Shown in pieces: positions 8,520-17,618 of a DNA stretch of 64,000 nucleotides; the stretch's first letter is position 1; every line of letters begins with the position of its first letter. The DNA comes from Pseudotabrizicola sp051200875 (GTDB taxonomy: Bacteria > Pseudomonadota > Alphaproteobacteria > Rhodobacterales > Rhodobacteraceae). The notes beneath the pieces are model-generated. The model did not search any database, was not told the DNA's origin, and saw nothing but the letters and a program-made list of their open reading frames with translations. The DNA lies in the NCBI RefSeq assembly GCF_051200875.1, contig NZ_CP195191.1, positions 1,426,001-1,490,000 of the forward strand. The letters run 5' to 3'. The position numbers and the translations under genes were made by a program.

Positions 8520-9422
8520 TCAGACCGCGCCGAACCCCGGCACATAGGCCCGCCAGTCGTGTTGGTCCTTGAACCCCAACACCGTGCGGGCCTTTTCGTT
8601 CGACATCAGGCTCTCCCACGGGTCCAACTTGCGCGTCACCGGCACATTCGGGAAGAACCGCTTCAGCAACTCCTCATTGGGAATATTCATCCCATTCGTC
8701 GTGTTGCAGGCGTTGAACACCTGATAGCCCAGCCCGTTCTTCTTCAGGCACAGGTCCACGATCTGCCCCAGATCCCGCGCATCGATATAGTTGAACACAT
8801 TGCGCCGCCGCAGCATCGGGTCGGCGAAATAGCGCGGGAAGTCGCGGGCATATTCATGCGGCTCCACCACATTGCCGATCCGCAGCGCATAGATATCCGC
8901 CCCTGACCGCCGCGCGAAGGTCCGCGCGGTGACCTCATTCACCTTTTTCGAGGTGCCATAGGTGTCCATCGGATCAATGTCATAGTCCTCGGTCAGCGGA
9001 AGCTGATGCGGGTCCGTCACCCCGTCTGAAAAGCAAACGCCATAGGTCGTCTCGCTGGAGGCAACGATGACCTTGCGAATGCCCATCTTCACTGCCGCTT
9101 CGATGACATTATAGGTGCCGACGACATTGACCCGCCACGTCTCGGTATCGGGGCACATCATCATCCGCGGCACGGCCGCGAAATGCACCACCGCGTCAAA
9201 GGGTTGCGCCCCCAGACCCGTCTCCAGCTCATCATATCCGGCGTGGGAATTCATCGCCGAATAGACCTGCCCCGCATCGGTGATATCGCCCAACAGGTCA
9301 TGCGACCCGGCGGCATTCAGCGGCACCTTGTCGAAGTTCAACACCCGATGGCCCTGCCCCACCAGATAGGGGATGACATGTTTCCCGGCCTTGCCGGACC
9401 CGCCTGTAAAGAACACACGCAT
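8520..9422 (-). CDS. NAD-dependent epimerase/dehydratase (extended SDR)
   Basis: A 300-residue extended short-chain dehydrogenase. The Rossmann glycine motif is modified (TGGSGKAGKH, residues 5-14). The SDR catalytic serine lies in VIVASSETTYG; the usual YxxxK appears as YGTSKK (Tyr followed by Lys three positions later). Related enzymes act on nucleotide sugars or uronates; no substrate can be assigned. The ATG at 9422 is preferred over the upstream one at 9443 because AGAGGAG stands 8 nt before it. Confidence 0.85.
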   Translation of the reverse strand: MRVFFTGGSGKAGKHVIPYLVGQGHRVLNFDKVPLNAAGSHDLLGDITDAGQVYSAMNSHAGYDELETGLGAQPFDAVVHFAAVPRMMMCPDTETWRVNVVGTYNVIEAAVKMGIRKVIVASSETTYGVCFSDGVTDPHQLPLTEDYDIDPMDTYGTSKKVNEVTARTFARRSGADIYALRIGNVVEPHEYARDFPRYFADPMLRRRNVFNYIDARDLGQIVDLCLKKNGLGYQVFNACNTTNGMNIPNEELLKRFFPNVPVTRKLDPWESLMSNEKARTVLGFKDQHDWRAYVPGFGAV

Positions 9423-9552
9423 AAGATATTCTCCTCTTTGCATCCGAACCTAGGCGCGCTTCCCCGGTTCGGCAATGCCCCAACATCTTGCGCCCACCCG
9501 TTCAAACCTGTCTAATGCCGCGACCCAAAGACAGATAAGACTCGAGCACCCC

Positions 9553-11508
9553 ATGGCCAACGACCTCCTCGCCGCCTCGTCCGGCACCTATAACGCATCC
9601 TCGATCGAGGTGCTCGAAGGGCTGGAGCCAGTGCGCAAACGCCCCGGCATGTATATCGGCGGCACCGATGAACGGGCGCTGCATCACATGGTGGCCGAAA
9701 TCCTCGACAACTCGATGGACGAAGCCGTGGCAGGCCACGCCAATCGGATCGAGGTCGAACTGCACGCCGACAATTCCGTCACCATCCGCGACAATGGCCG
9801 CGGCATCCCGGTCGACGACCACCCGAAATTCCCCGGCAAATCCGCGCTCGAAGTCATCCTCTGCACGCTCCACGCTGGCGGCAAATTCGGCGGCGATGCC
9901 TACGCCACCTCTGGCGGCCTGCACGGCGTCGGCGCCTCGGTCGTGAACGCGCTGTCCGACCTGATGCGGGTCGAGGTCGCCATCAACCGCGAGCTTTACG
10001 TTCAGGAATTCTCGCGCGGCATCCCCAAAGGCCCCGTGGCCAAAGTCGGCTCCGCCCCGAACCGCCGCGGCACCACCGTTACCTTCCACCCCGACCCCGA
10101 AATCTTTGGCCACCAAACCCTGAAACCCCACCGCCTTTTGAAAATGGCGCGGTCCAAGGCTTATCTCTTTTCCGGCGTCGAAATCCGCTGGAAATCCGCC
10201 ATCCCAGATGGCGACACCCCGATGGAGGCCACCTTCCACTTCCCCGGCGGTCTGGCCGATTACCTGACCGACGCCTTGGAAAAAGCCACCACCTATGCCG
10301 ACCGCCCCTTCGCGGGCAAAGTCAGCTTTACCGAGAAATTCAAAGTCCCCGGTTCCGTCGAATGGGCGATCAACTGGACGCCCTCTCGCGACGGCTTCAT
10401 CCAATCCTACTGTAACACCGTCCCCACGCCCGAAGGCGGCACCCACGAAGCCGGCTTCTGGTCCGCCGTCCTGAAAGGCATCCGCGCCTATGGCGAGCGG
10501 GTGAAAAACCGCAAGGCCGACCAGATCACCCGCGACGACCTTCTGGCCGGGGGCTGTGCGCTGGTTTCCTGCTTCATCCGCGAGCCGCAATTCGTGGGCC
10601 AGACCAAAGACCGCCTCGCCACCGAAGAAGCCGCGAAACTGGTGGAAAACTCGGTCCGCGACCATTTCGACACATGGCTTGCGGCCGATCCGAAATCCGC
10701 AGGTGCGATCCTCGATTTCCTTGTTCTGCGGGCCGAAGAACGCCTGCGCCGCCGGATGGAGAAAGAAACCGCCCGCAAATCAGCCACCAAGAAACTGCGC
10801 CTTCCCGGCAAGCTAACCGATTGCACCGCGAAAAGCCGAGAGGGAACCGAGCTTTTCATCGTCGAAGGCGACTCGGCAGGCGGTTCGGCCAAAGGCGCGC
10901 GCAACCGTGAAACGCAGGCGCTCTTGCCGCTGAAGGGGAAAATCCTGAACGTCCTTGGCGCGGCCTCGTCGAAACTCAACGACAACTCGGAAATCCGCGA
11001 TATTTGCGAGGCGCTTGGCGTCAGCATGGGCAGCAAGTTCAACCTTGATGACCTGCGCTATGACAAGATCATCATCATGACCGACGCCGATGTCGACGGC
11101 GCCCACATCGCCAGCCTTTTGATGACCTTCTTCTTCACCCAGATGCGCCCCCTGATCGACAAGGGCCACCTCTATCTGGCCTGCCCGCCCCTCTACCGCC
11201 TGACCCAAGGGCCAAAGCGGCTTTATGTGGCGTCCGACGCCGAGAAAGAGGAATGGCTGGCCAAGGGCCTTGGCGGCAAAGGCAAGATCGACGTGCAGCG
11301 CTTCAAGGGCCTTGGCGAGATGGATGCCAAAGACCTGAAAGACACCACGATGGACCCCAAATCCCGCAAACTCATCCGCGTGACGATCGACGAGGACGAA
11401 CCGGGGGACACGTCAGACTTGGTCGAGCGTCTGATGGGCAAAAAACCCGAACTGCGGTTCCAGTATATTCAGGAGAATGCACGTTTTGTAGAGGAGTTGG
11501 ACGTGTGA
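9553..11508 (+). CDS. parE: DNA topoisomerase IV subunit B
   Basis: A 651-residue type IIA topoisomerase ATPase subunit, partner of ParC in decatenating daughter chromosomes. GHKL ATPase motifs are ILDNSMDEA and GGLHGVGASVVNAL, the TOPRIM domain has IVEGDSAGGSAKGAR (about residue 435) and TDADVDGAHIASLL (about 511), and the C-terminal QRFKGLGEMDAKDL is present. Length and the lack of a GyrB-type insertion favour ParE over GyrB. Start 9553 (MANDLLAASSGTY) is chosen by homology to Rhodobacter ParE; the frame is open upstream to 9475. The stop overlaps the next ORF by 4 nt. Confidence 0.93.
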   Translation: MANDLLAASSGTYNASSIEVLEGLEPVRKRPGMYIGGTDERALHHMVAEILDNSMDEAVAGHANRIEVELHADNSVTIRDNGRGIPVDDHPKFPGKSALEVILCTLHAGGKFGGDAYATSGGLHGVGASVVNALSDLMRVEVAINRELYVQEFSRGIPKGPVAKVGSAPNRRGTTVTFHPDPEIFGHQTLKPHRLLKMARSKAYLFSGVEIRWKSAIPDGDTPMEATFHFPGGLADYLTDALEKATTYADRPFAGKVSFTEKFKVPGSVEWAINWTPSRDGFIQSYCNTVPTPEGGTHEAGFWSAVLKGIRAYGERVKNRKADQITRDDLLAGGCALVSCFIREPQFVGQTKDRLATEEAAKLVENSVRDHFDTWLAADPKSAGAILDFLVLRAEERLRRRMEKETARKSATKKLRLPGKLTDCTAKSREGTELFIVEGDSAGGSAKGARNRETQALLPLKGKILNVLGAASSKLNDNSEIRDICEALGVSMGSKFNLDDLRYDKIIIMTDADVDGAHIASLLMTFFFTQMRPLIDKGHLYLACPPLYRLTQGPKRLYVASDAEKEEWLAKGLGGKGKIDVQRFKGLGEMDAKDLKDTTMDPKSRKLIRVTIDEDEPGDTSDLVERLMGKKPELRFQYIQENARFVEELDV

Positions 11509-11897
11509 CGATACCTCGCTTTGACAACATCGAAATTTATAAGAGCGGCAACAAGTATGGTCGATTTATATGGAGGAACCCCGAGGGTCAGGAAAATAGA
11601 GTACTCGAATGGAATGGCTCGCTACCATTTTCACGGCCGACCCCAGGCCCGGCCGTTCCGCGCCCCTCTACCATGGACACATCAAGGCAGAAACTCTTTG
11701 AGGATTGCGTCGAACTAATCCTGAGATCTCATGATGGAAGAACGGCTCCCTGTGTCTTTCGCGATGGAAATGGCACGTCGTGGAAAATGGACAAAACAAC
11801 AGCATACTGGTTAGGCCTAAATCCGAATTGGGACCCGGTGAAAAACGAGGATGGGGAAGTCGTCGCTTTCCGGTGGGTAGGTTCCGTTACCCCATAA
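11505..11897 (+). CDS. hypothetical protein translationally coupled to parE
   Basis: A 130-residue ORF that I do not recognise. It begins at GTG 11505 inside the parE stop (GTGA overlap), with GAGGAG at 11491-11496 lying 8 nt upstream, so translation is probably coupled to parE. The product is polar and aromatic-rich (IWRNPEG, VLEWNGSL, FRWVGSVTP), with no signal peptide or membrane segment. The DNA is visibly AT-richer than parE and uses ATA, AGA and TTA codons rare in the neighbours, suggesting recent acquisition. Product not assignable. Confidence 0.6.
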   Translation: MTIPRFDNIEIYKSGNKYGRFIWRNPEGQENRVLEWNGSLPFSRPTPGPAVPRPSTMDTSRQKLFEDCVELILRSHDGRTAPCVFRDGNGTSWKMDKTTAYWLGLNPNWDPVKNEDGEVVAFRWVGSVTP

Positions 11898-12348
11898 ATC
11901 TATGTTTGTGATATAATTTTCTGACAAACGACTTGGTAAGTCCTTGCCACTTTGACGGCGCATATTCCCCACACTGGCCATACCAACCCATACATTACCT
12001 CCTGCACCAGACTACCACTGGCCCGCGACAATTTTTGCGGTACATACGGCGATAGCCGTGCGACCATGGCTGGATTGGGCACCGCAACTCCGGGAAGCAG
12101 ATATCGACCTAGCGAACTCGGGGAGTATCCTACAGTGGATTCGTCATGACCATCGCGGTGTAGTGGATTTGATTGTTGACTTGTTGGCAGGTTCTCCCGC
12201 TCTCATCCTCGCGCCTGAAGAGGGAGAACCGTAGATTGGGCCTTCCCCGACTCTTCCCCCCCTTGCCGCAGCGCGGCGGGTCATTCCTGCGCGGCTGTGC
12301 TATCTTCCCTCACGGTGCGATTTTGCGCCGCAAAAGCTGGGGGGTACC
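11898..12348 (+). other. AT-richer intergenic stretch with possible gene remnant
   Basis: About 450 nt without a confident gene. A frame open from 11956 to TAG 12232-12234 has protein-like composition (for example RPWLDWAPQLREADIDLANS, then a hydrophobic, acidic tail) but no ATG; the only plausible start is GTG 12058, giving 58 residues. It may be the 3' remnant of a decayed gene. No RNA gene, transposase or inverted-repeat boundary was seen. Confidence 0.35.
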
Positions 12349-12633
12349 ATGTACGCACGCGTGACAGAGTACAAAATGAAGCCCGGAACCCGTGAGGCCG
12401 CGACAGAGCGGCTGAACACCATGAAAAGTCAGATCATGGGCATGAAGGGCATGCAGCACTTCCTGAATGTCATGAACGAAGACGGCACGGGTTATGTGAT
12501 TTCCGTGGTCGACAGTGAAGAAAGTTCAAAAGCCAATGCCGAGGCGGTGAAAGCCGCTTGGGGCAAGATGGCTGAATTCCTTGAAGCGATGCCCACGCCA
12601 AAGGGCTTTGATGTCATCGCCGACTGGTCGTGA
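12349..12633 (+). CDS. small antibiotic-biosynthesis-monooxygenase (ABM)-like protein
   Basis: A 94-residue single-domain protein with a dimeric ferredoxin-like alpha+beta pattern: MYARVTEYKMKPG forms the first strand, followed by a helix, MQHFLNVMNEDGTGYVISVV and a C-terminal helix. ABM-type proteins include small monooxygenases and stress-related proteins; no catalytic residues are diagnostic, so the activity is unknown. It stands alone, followed by a hairpin. Confidence 0.7.
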   Translation: MYARVTEYKMKPGTREAATERLNTMKSQIMGMKGMQHFLNVMNEDGTGYVISVVDSEESSKANAEAVKAAWGKMAEFLEAMPTPKGFDVIADWS

Positions 12634-12645
12634 CCTGAAAACCGG

Positions 12646-12667
12646 TGGCCCGCCCCATAGCGGGCCA
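12646..12667 (+). terminator. stem-loop after the ABM gene
   Basis: TGGCCCGC-CCCATA-GCGGGCCA, a perfect 8-bp stem starting 13 nt after the stop. The following TCCTTG is only weakly T-rich, so termination efficiency is uncertain. Confidence 0.5.
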
Positions 12668-12712
12668 TCCTTGCCGTGAAACTTCCGCTTTCCAACAGTT
12701 GCCAGCCTGTGC

Positions 12713-12750
12713 CCACGGATATCCCACGGAAAAACCACGGATATCCCACG
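12713..12750 (+). repeat. 16-bp direct repeat before the thioesterase gene
   Basis: CCACGGATATCCCACG occurs at 12713-12728 and again at 12735-12750. The 22-bp start-to-start period equals about two helical turns. It lies 70-108 nt upstream of the thioesterase start and could be a two-site operator. Confidence 0.6.
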
Positions 12751-12820
12751 CTTATCACACGGGCCTTTCTTGCGGCCCCAACCTCTTGACCGCCTCTTGC
12801 GCGCCCCCTAGCCTGCCCGC

Positions 12821-13249
12821 ATGAGCACCCTTTCCACCACCAAAGAAGCCCAAGTTCGCGCCAGTTTCGCGGCGCAATCGGCGATGACCACCATTCGCGC
12901 CGAACTTGGCCAAGTGCTTGATGGGGTTGCAGAAATTCACCTGCCCAACTGGGATGGCATCCGCCAGCAAGTGGGCTTCATCCATGGCGGCGTGGTCGGC
13001 ATGATTGCGGATTCAGCCGCCGGTTACGCCGCCCTGACCAAGGCCCCCGAAGGCGCCGAAGTTCTGACAATTGAATATAAAATCAACATGTTAGCCCCCG
13101 CAACTGGTGACAAACTGATCGCCAGAGGCTCGGTCATTCGGGCCGGAAGAACCATCATCGTGACGAAATCCGAGGTTTTTGCGGTGACCAATGGCGCCGA
13201 AAAACTCTGCGCCCAGATGCAACAGACCATCATGGTCACAAACGGCTGA
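12821..13249 (+). CDS. PaaI-type hotdog thioesterase
   Basis: A 142-residue hotdog-fold protein of the PaaI/4HBT group. Its central helix segment QVGFIHGGVVGMIADSAAGYAAL carries the HGG and Asp/Ser positions typical of acyl-CoA thioesterase active sites, and EYKINMLAPATGDKL matches the following strand. It probably hydrolyses an aromatic or short acyl-CoA in the cytoplasm; the substrate is unknown. It is convergent with the cytochrome c gene and separated by 10 nt. Confidence 0.82.
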   Translation: MSTLSTTKEAQVRASFAAQSAMTTIRAELGQVLDGVAEIHLPNWDGIRQQVGFIHGGVVGMIADSAAGYAALTKAPEGAEVLTIEYKINMLAPATGDKLIARGSVIRAGRTIIVTKSEVFAVTNGAEKLCAQMQQTIMVTNG

Positions 13250-13259
13250 AATCGTTTGG

Positions 13260-13673
13260 TTATTTCGCCTGAAGCGTCTTCAGATGCTCGGCAATCTGCA
13301 CCAACCGCAGCGGGGTCGGCGTCATGATCCCATCCCCCCCATCATAGGGCACCAGATCACTTTCAAGCAGCGGCCCAAAGTTCGGCATCACCGCATCGCC
13401 ATTCTTGCCGCCTGTATAGCCCCAGATCTTTGCCATCACCTGCGTTGTCGGAAAAGTGCCTTTGTTCCGGTCACTTAACCCCGTCAGATCGGCAGGCTTT
13501 TTGGCCAAGGTCGAGGCCATTTCGCCATCCCCCTTGCCCCCCTCGCCATGACAGGCGCTGCAATAATCGGCAAAATCCTCGGCCCCAGAGGGAAGTTTTT
13601 CGCCCACTTGGGCAAAGACACAGGCCGAAACCGCCAGAACCGAGAAAAGGGGAATGAATCTGATGGGGGCCAT
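13260..13673 (-). CDS. class I c-type cytochrome, exported
   Basis: A 137-residue mono-haem cytochrome c. The haem-binding CSACH is at residues 38-42 after a hydrophobic signal sequence, and a C-terminal methionine ligand is likely in AVMPNFGPL. The signal region ends VSAC, which matches a lipobox, so it may be a lipoprotein rather than soluble. ATG 13673 is chosen because it starts the signal peptide and follows AGAGG; the frame extends to 13730. Probably a periplasmic electron carrier with unknown partner. Confidence 0.85.
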   Translation of the reverse strand: MAPIRFIPLFSVLAVSACVFAQVGEKLPSGAEDFADYCSACHGEGGKGDGEMASTLAKKPADLTGLSDRNKGTFPTTQVMAKIWGYTGGKNGDAVMPNFGPLLESDLVPYDGGDGIMTPTPLRLVQIAEHLKTLQAK

Positions 13674-13735
13674 GGTGACCTCTGATTTGCTGCTTGGTGC
13701 CAGAGTCGCACGGCCAAGCCGCAGTGGCAAGGGTG

Positions 13736-14413
13736 TCAGACAATAACGCCTTGTTCCAAGCGCACAATCCGATCCATCCGAGCCGCAAGTTCCAGATTGT
13801 GCGTGGCAATCAGCGCCGACAAACCGGTGTCCCGCACAAGATCCATCAACGCGGCAAAGACCTGATCCGAGGTCGCAGGGTCAAGGTTTCCGGTTGGCTC
13901 ATCCGCAAGCAAAAGCCTCGGCGCATTTGCCAAGGCGCGGCAGAACGCGACACGTTGCTGTTCGCCCCCCGACAAGGCCGCAGGTCGATGGTCCGCCCGC
14001 CCCGCCACACCAACGCGCGCCAGCAGATCCATTGCGCGCGCCTTTGCCTCGGCTTCGGATTTGCCATTCGCAAGCTGCGGGATGACGATGTTTTCCAGCG
14101 CTGAAAACTCGGGCAAGAGGTGGTGGAATTGGTAGATGAACCCGACGTCCTCGCGCCGTGTTTCGGTTCGGACGCGATCAGGTTCGGATGACATGTCGCG
14201 GCCCGCGTGGCGCACCATGCCGCTGTCTGCGACATCAAGAAGCCCCGCGATATGCAGGAAGGTCGACTTTCCGGCGCCAGAAGGTGCCACAAGTGCCACG
14301 ACCTCGCCAGCCTTCAGGCGCAGCGACGCCCCCCGCAAAACTTTGACTTCCGAGGGTTTTCCACGATTGTAGAACTTTTCGATGCCTTCAAGTTCGAGGG
14401 TCAGATCACTCAT
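13736..14413 (-). CDS. lolD: lipoprotein-releasing ABC transporter ATPase
   Basis: A 225-residue ATP-binding protein of the LolCDE system, which extracts outer-membrane lipoproteins from the inner membrane and passes them to LolA. Walker A is APSGAGKS (about residues 43-50), the signature LSGGEQQR, Walker B LLLADEPTGNLDP, and the H-loop ATHN. The start overlaps the lolC stop by 8 nt, so the two are co-translated. Confidence 0.94.
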   Translation of the reverse strand: MSDLTLELEGIEKFYNRGKPSEVKVLRGASLRLKAGEVVALVAPSGAGKSTFLHIAGLLDVADSGMVRHAGRDMSSEPDRVRTETRREDVGFIYQFHHLLPEFSALENIVIPQLANGKSEAEAKARAMDLLARVGVAGRADHRPAALSGGEQQRVAFCRALANAPRLLLADEPTGNLDPATSDQVFAALMDLVRDTGLSALIATHNLELAARMDRIVRLEQGVIV

Positions 14414-15689
14414 AGCGCAAAGCCTCGACCGGGTTCATGCGGGCCGCACGACGGGCCGGGAAAATTGTCACGATGAAGGACAGACCAAGCGACAGCGCGA
14501 CGGCCGAAAGGACATCCTCCAGTTGCAGTTTGGCAGGAAGAGCATAGATCCCGCGTATCGATGGGTCCCAGACGCCTCCGCCTGCAAGGTAGTTCACCGC
14601 CGAAAAGATCGGGTCGATGTAGATTGCGAAGAGGCAACCAAGGATAACGCCGGCGACAGTGCCGACGATTCCGGTAAAGGCGCCGCACAGGAAAAAGACG
14701 CGCAAGACAGACCCCTCCGTCAAGCCAATGGTCCGCAAGATGCCAATATCTCGGCCCTTGTTCTTGACCAGCATGATCAGGCCCGAGACGATGTTCATCG
14801 TCGCGATCAGAACGAGGATCGAGAGGATGATGAACATGATGTTGTCTTCGATATCCAGCGCACGCAGGAAGGCACCCGAAGAATCTCGCCATGTCCACAA
14901 CAGCGCATCATCTCCGGCAACCCCGAAGATTGGCATCAGATAGTCGTCGATCTGCTCGGGATTTGAGACCATCACCTCGAACTCATCGGCCATGCCTTCC
15001 CGATTGAAATAGCTTTGGGCCTCAGCAAAGGGCATGTAAAGGCGTGTCTTATCAATGTCATAGCGACCCGCCGTGAAGATGTAGACAACCTCATAGGCGT
15101 TGACACGAGGGCTGGTTCCGAAGGCAGTCTTGACACCATTCGGGCTGATGACACGGACCTTGTCGCCGATCGTTACCCCCAATTCACGGGCCAGAACCGA
15201 GCCGATCGCGATGCCTTCGCCATAGCGGTCAATCTCACCGACCGCATCTGCGCCCAGTCCAACACGCGGGATGGTCTTCAGATCGTCAGGCGATAGCCCG
15301 AAAACCTCGGCACCATTCGTTGCGTTCTGGCTTGAAACCATCACCTGTCCACGGATCAACGGGGCAGCACGGGTCACGCCTTCAATTGCGGCCAAACGTC
15401 CGGCGATCTCGTCGTAATTTTCAAACCCTTTGACGGTGTTGCCAGACACGTCCACGCGCCCTGCGGAATAGACAGAGACATGTGCGTTCGCGCCAAGGAT
15501 CGTATCCACGAATTCGGCCCGAAACCCTGCCCTGACGGCAAGTGTGGCAATGAGGGCAAAGACGGCAAGCGTGATCCCAACAAGGCTGATCCACGTCATC
15601 ACGCTCACGCCACCTTCGGCCCGCTTGGCCCGCAGGTAGCGCCAAGCGATCATACGCTCGAAATGCGAAAAAGGGGCGGTCTGGGCCAT
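14406..15689 (-). CDS. lolC: lipoprotein-releasing ABC transporter permease LolC/E
   Basis: A 427-residue permease with one N-terminal membrane segment, a large periplasmic domain (residues about 50-270) and three C-terminal membrane segments, the FtsX/LolC topology. Motifs include FERMIAWRYLRAKRAEGGVS at the N-terminus and GRDIGILRTIGLTEGSVLRVF. Alphaproteobacteria usually carry one LolC/E-type permease that probably works as a homodimer, consistent with a single gene here. Confidence 0.93.
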   Translation of the reverse strand: MAQTAPFSHFERMIAWRYLRAKRAEGGVSVMTWISLVGITLAVFALIATLAVRAGFRAEFVDTILGANAHVSVYSAGRVDVSGNTVKGFENYDEIAGRLAAIEGVTRAAPLIRGQVMVSSQNATNGAEVFGLSPDDLKTIPRVGLGADAVGEIDRYGEGIAIGSVLARELGVTIGDKVRVISPNGVKTAFGTSPRVNAYEVVYIFTAGRYDIDKTRLYMPFAEAQSYFNREGMADEFEVMVSNPEQIDDYLMPIFGVAGDDALLWTWRDSSGAFLRALDIEDNIMFIILSILVLIATMNIVSGLIMLVKNKGRDIGILRTIGLTEGSVLRVFFLCGAFTGIVGTVAGVILGCLFAIYIDPIFSAVNYLAGGGVWDPSIRGIYALPAKLQLEDVLSAVALSLGLSFIVTIFPARRAARMNPVEALRYE

Positions 15690-15785
15690 GGTGCCTCATT
15701 CTGAAATGTTCGGCGGACCTTGGCTTTTGCCGTCATGGCCGTCAAGGGCGGCAAATCTTGACCGACGTCACATCAGCGACATTTG

Positions 15786-16511
15786 TCAGGCGCTGACACT
15801 TAATGCGATCGCCGCGAAATGCAGACCGGCGGCAATGGCCACAAAGACATGCCAAATTGCGTTGTGAAAGCGCAAGGCGTGCCATTTATAAAAGCCTACA
15901 CCCGCCACATAAGTCAAACCGCCCGCAACGATCAGCCAGAGCGCAGGAGCCGATAGCGCATCACGCGCGGGCCCGATCGCCAGAATGCCCATCCAGCCAA
16001 GCGCAATATAGGCCACGACCGACAAACGGTCATATCTGCCCGGCAGCGCGATCTTGACCACGGCCCCCAAAACGGCACAGGCCCAGACCACCGCGCCAAG
16101 CAGCCAAAGCCAGATAGATGGCTGGAACTGTGCCAAGAGCGCGGTATAGGTGCCTGCAATCATGATATAAATTGCAGAATGGTCAAAGCGTCGCAAAAGC
16201 CATTTGAGGGCCGATGGCGGCGCCATGTTATAGGCCAGAGAAAAGCCGAACATCATAAAGAAGCCGGCTGCATAGACGGCAAGCGCCGCGAACTCTGCCC
16301 AACGGGACTGCGAAAGGACGTGGTACAGAAGTGCAGAAAACGCAATCAATCCTGCCAGTATCGCCAAAGCATGAACGATTCCATCGGCCAGCAGCTCTCC
16401 TAAAGTGAAAGGCCGCTTTTTCAGTCGAGGATGATCGTCGGGTAGGCTCATGGCTGCATCCGCCTTTGGGATCTCAGTCGCTGATGATGACATGCCTGCC
16501 CCGCCCATCAA
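15786..16511 (-). CDS. hemolysin III family membrane protein (YqfA/PAQR type)
   Basis: A protein of up to 241 residues with about seven membrane segments. Family motifs are present: HALAILAGLIAF in helix 1, YNMAPPSALKWLLRRFDHSA with the conserved RxDHS, and a C-terminal FHNAIWHVFV with two histidines, matching the presumed metal-binding residues of PAQR/hemolysin III proteins. Function in bacteria is unsettled; 'hemolysin' is a historical name. The N-terminal 20-30 residues are not conserved and the true ATG may be an internal one such as MSLPDDHP. Confidence 0.85.
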   Translation of the reverse strand: MMGGAGMSSSATEIPKADAAMSLPDDHPRLKKRPFTLGELLADGIVHALAILAGLIAFSALLYHVLSQSRWAEFAALAVYAAGFFMMFGFSLAYNMAPPSALKWLLRRFDHSAIYIMIAGTYTALLAQFQPSIWLWLLGAVVWACAVLGAVVKIALPGRYDRLSVVAYIALGWMGILAIGPARDALSAPALWLIVAGGLTYVAGVGFYKWHALRFHNAIWHVFVAIAAGLHFAAIALSVSA

Positions 16512-16550
16512 AGCAGGCCGACACTATGACGTGGCGTCAGCCGAGCGTTG

Positions 16551-17204
16551 TTATTTCCGTGCCGCCCACAAAAGACCGCGTCGCATAAGTTCGGCCGCAG
16601 GGCCGTGGTCGATGACATTCGCCTGATGCCCAAGCGCATTGTAATAGACCCGGCCGTTGCCCCATGCCTTTGTGAACACAACGGGCATTTCCACCGGCCC
16701 GTTGGGCGAATGCGGGCCCTCAACAACCGGAAAATCCGTGACGGCGTGCACCTTCACCGCTGGGTCGACATGCAGGTAATATTGTTCAGAAGAGACGTCA
16801 AAATCACCGATACCGTTTACCGTTTCATGGTCGCTGGTCATGCGAACCCGATAGTTGACGCCGTCATTTCCCGGATGCGCGACCCATTGTGCGCCCGTCA
16901 TGAATTGCCAAGTGACATTGGTGCGAAACGCATCGCACATGCCCCCATGGCATCCGGCAAGCCCGACGCCAGAGGCAACGGCCGCGGCCGCGTTCTCGGC
17001 CTGCTCTTTGCCGATTTCTGACATGGTCCAGACTGGAACGATCAAGCTTAGATCGGCCAGATCCGCCGGATCATCAAAGCAGGAAAGGCTATCTGTCACC
17101 TGCACCTGCATACCGGCCTCTTCCAGCCAAGTCGCAAATAGGCGGGCCACAACGTCCGGCTGATGCCCCTCCCAGCCACCCCAAGTAATCAATGCCCGCG
17201 CCAT
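16551..17204 (-). CDS. ThuA-like trehalose-utilisation domain protein
   Basis: A 217-residue glutamine-amidotransferase-fold protein of the ThuA group. It begins MARALITWGGWEGHQPD and has the ThuA features GLAGCHGGMCDAF (nucleophile-elbow position, with Cys) and WGNGRVYYNALGHQ near the C-terminus. ThuA proteins are linked to sugar-derivative catabolism, but the reaction is undefined. ATG 17204 is chosen because GGAGG stands 5 nt upstream; GTG 17216 would add four residues. Confidence 0.82.
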   Translation of the reverse strand: MARALITWGGWEGHQPDVVARLFATWLEEAGMQVQVTDSLSCFDDPADLADLSLIVPVWTMSEIGKEQAENAAAAVASGVGLAGCHGGMCDAFRTNVTWQFMTGAQWVAHPGNDGVNYRVRMTSDHETVNGIGDFDVSSEQYYLHVDPAVKVHAVTDFPVVEGPHSPNGPVEMPVVFTKAWGNGRVYYNALGHQANVIDHGPAAELMRRGLLWAARK

Positions 17205-17618
17205 CTCATCCTCCACTTTGGCCGTGTGACATTGCGGTCAGAAAGGGACGAAGGCAAGCAATCCCTCGGCGTTGAAAGTGGGCTTTTGCGTTCTTCCCAC
17301 TTTTGGCGGAACGGCCACAGGTTCTTGACAGGGGTTGGGAGTTTTGTAGTTTTGCGCATTCTAACCCGCCGAGTTTTTACCCTTTGAATGCGTTTAGAAG
17401 AGTGTTTGCACCCAGTTATCAGTAGATATTTCAGAACCGGCCCGCGGGTTTCAGGCTGAGGGAATTGTCGCGTAAAGCGTTCCTTGAGGATGTGGTCGAT
17501 CCAACATTTTCATCCAAGTTTTCTTGGTTCTTTCCCATTCGCCTGCGGTAAGTCCGAAGGGGTCCTTCCTTCGAAGACATCGGATTTGAAAGTTTTTTGT
17601 TGTTGAAAGGAGTTACCA
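17205..17618 (+). other. intergenic region before the MDR dehydrogenase
   Basis: About 410 nt between divergent genes, AT-richer than the neighbours. A weak promoter-like pair is TTGACA at 17325-17330 and TAGTTT at 17347-17352 (16-nt spacing). A small hairpin CGAAGG...CCTTCG lies near 17550-17575. No gene or RNA recognised. Confidence 0.4.

Noticed and set aside
9502..10665. 387-codon minus-strand open frame
   Set aside because: Mirror of parE codon bias; no recognisable protein.
15755..15775. TTGACCGACGTCAC upstream of lolC as FNR-type site
   Set aside because: The right half GTCAC departs too far from ATCAA and the position relative to lolC is poor.
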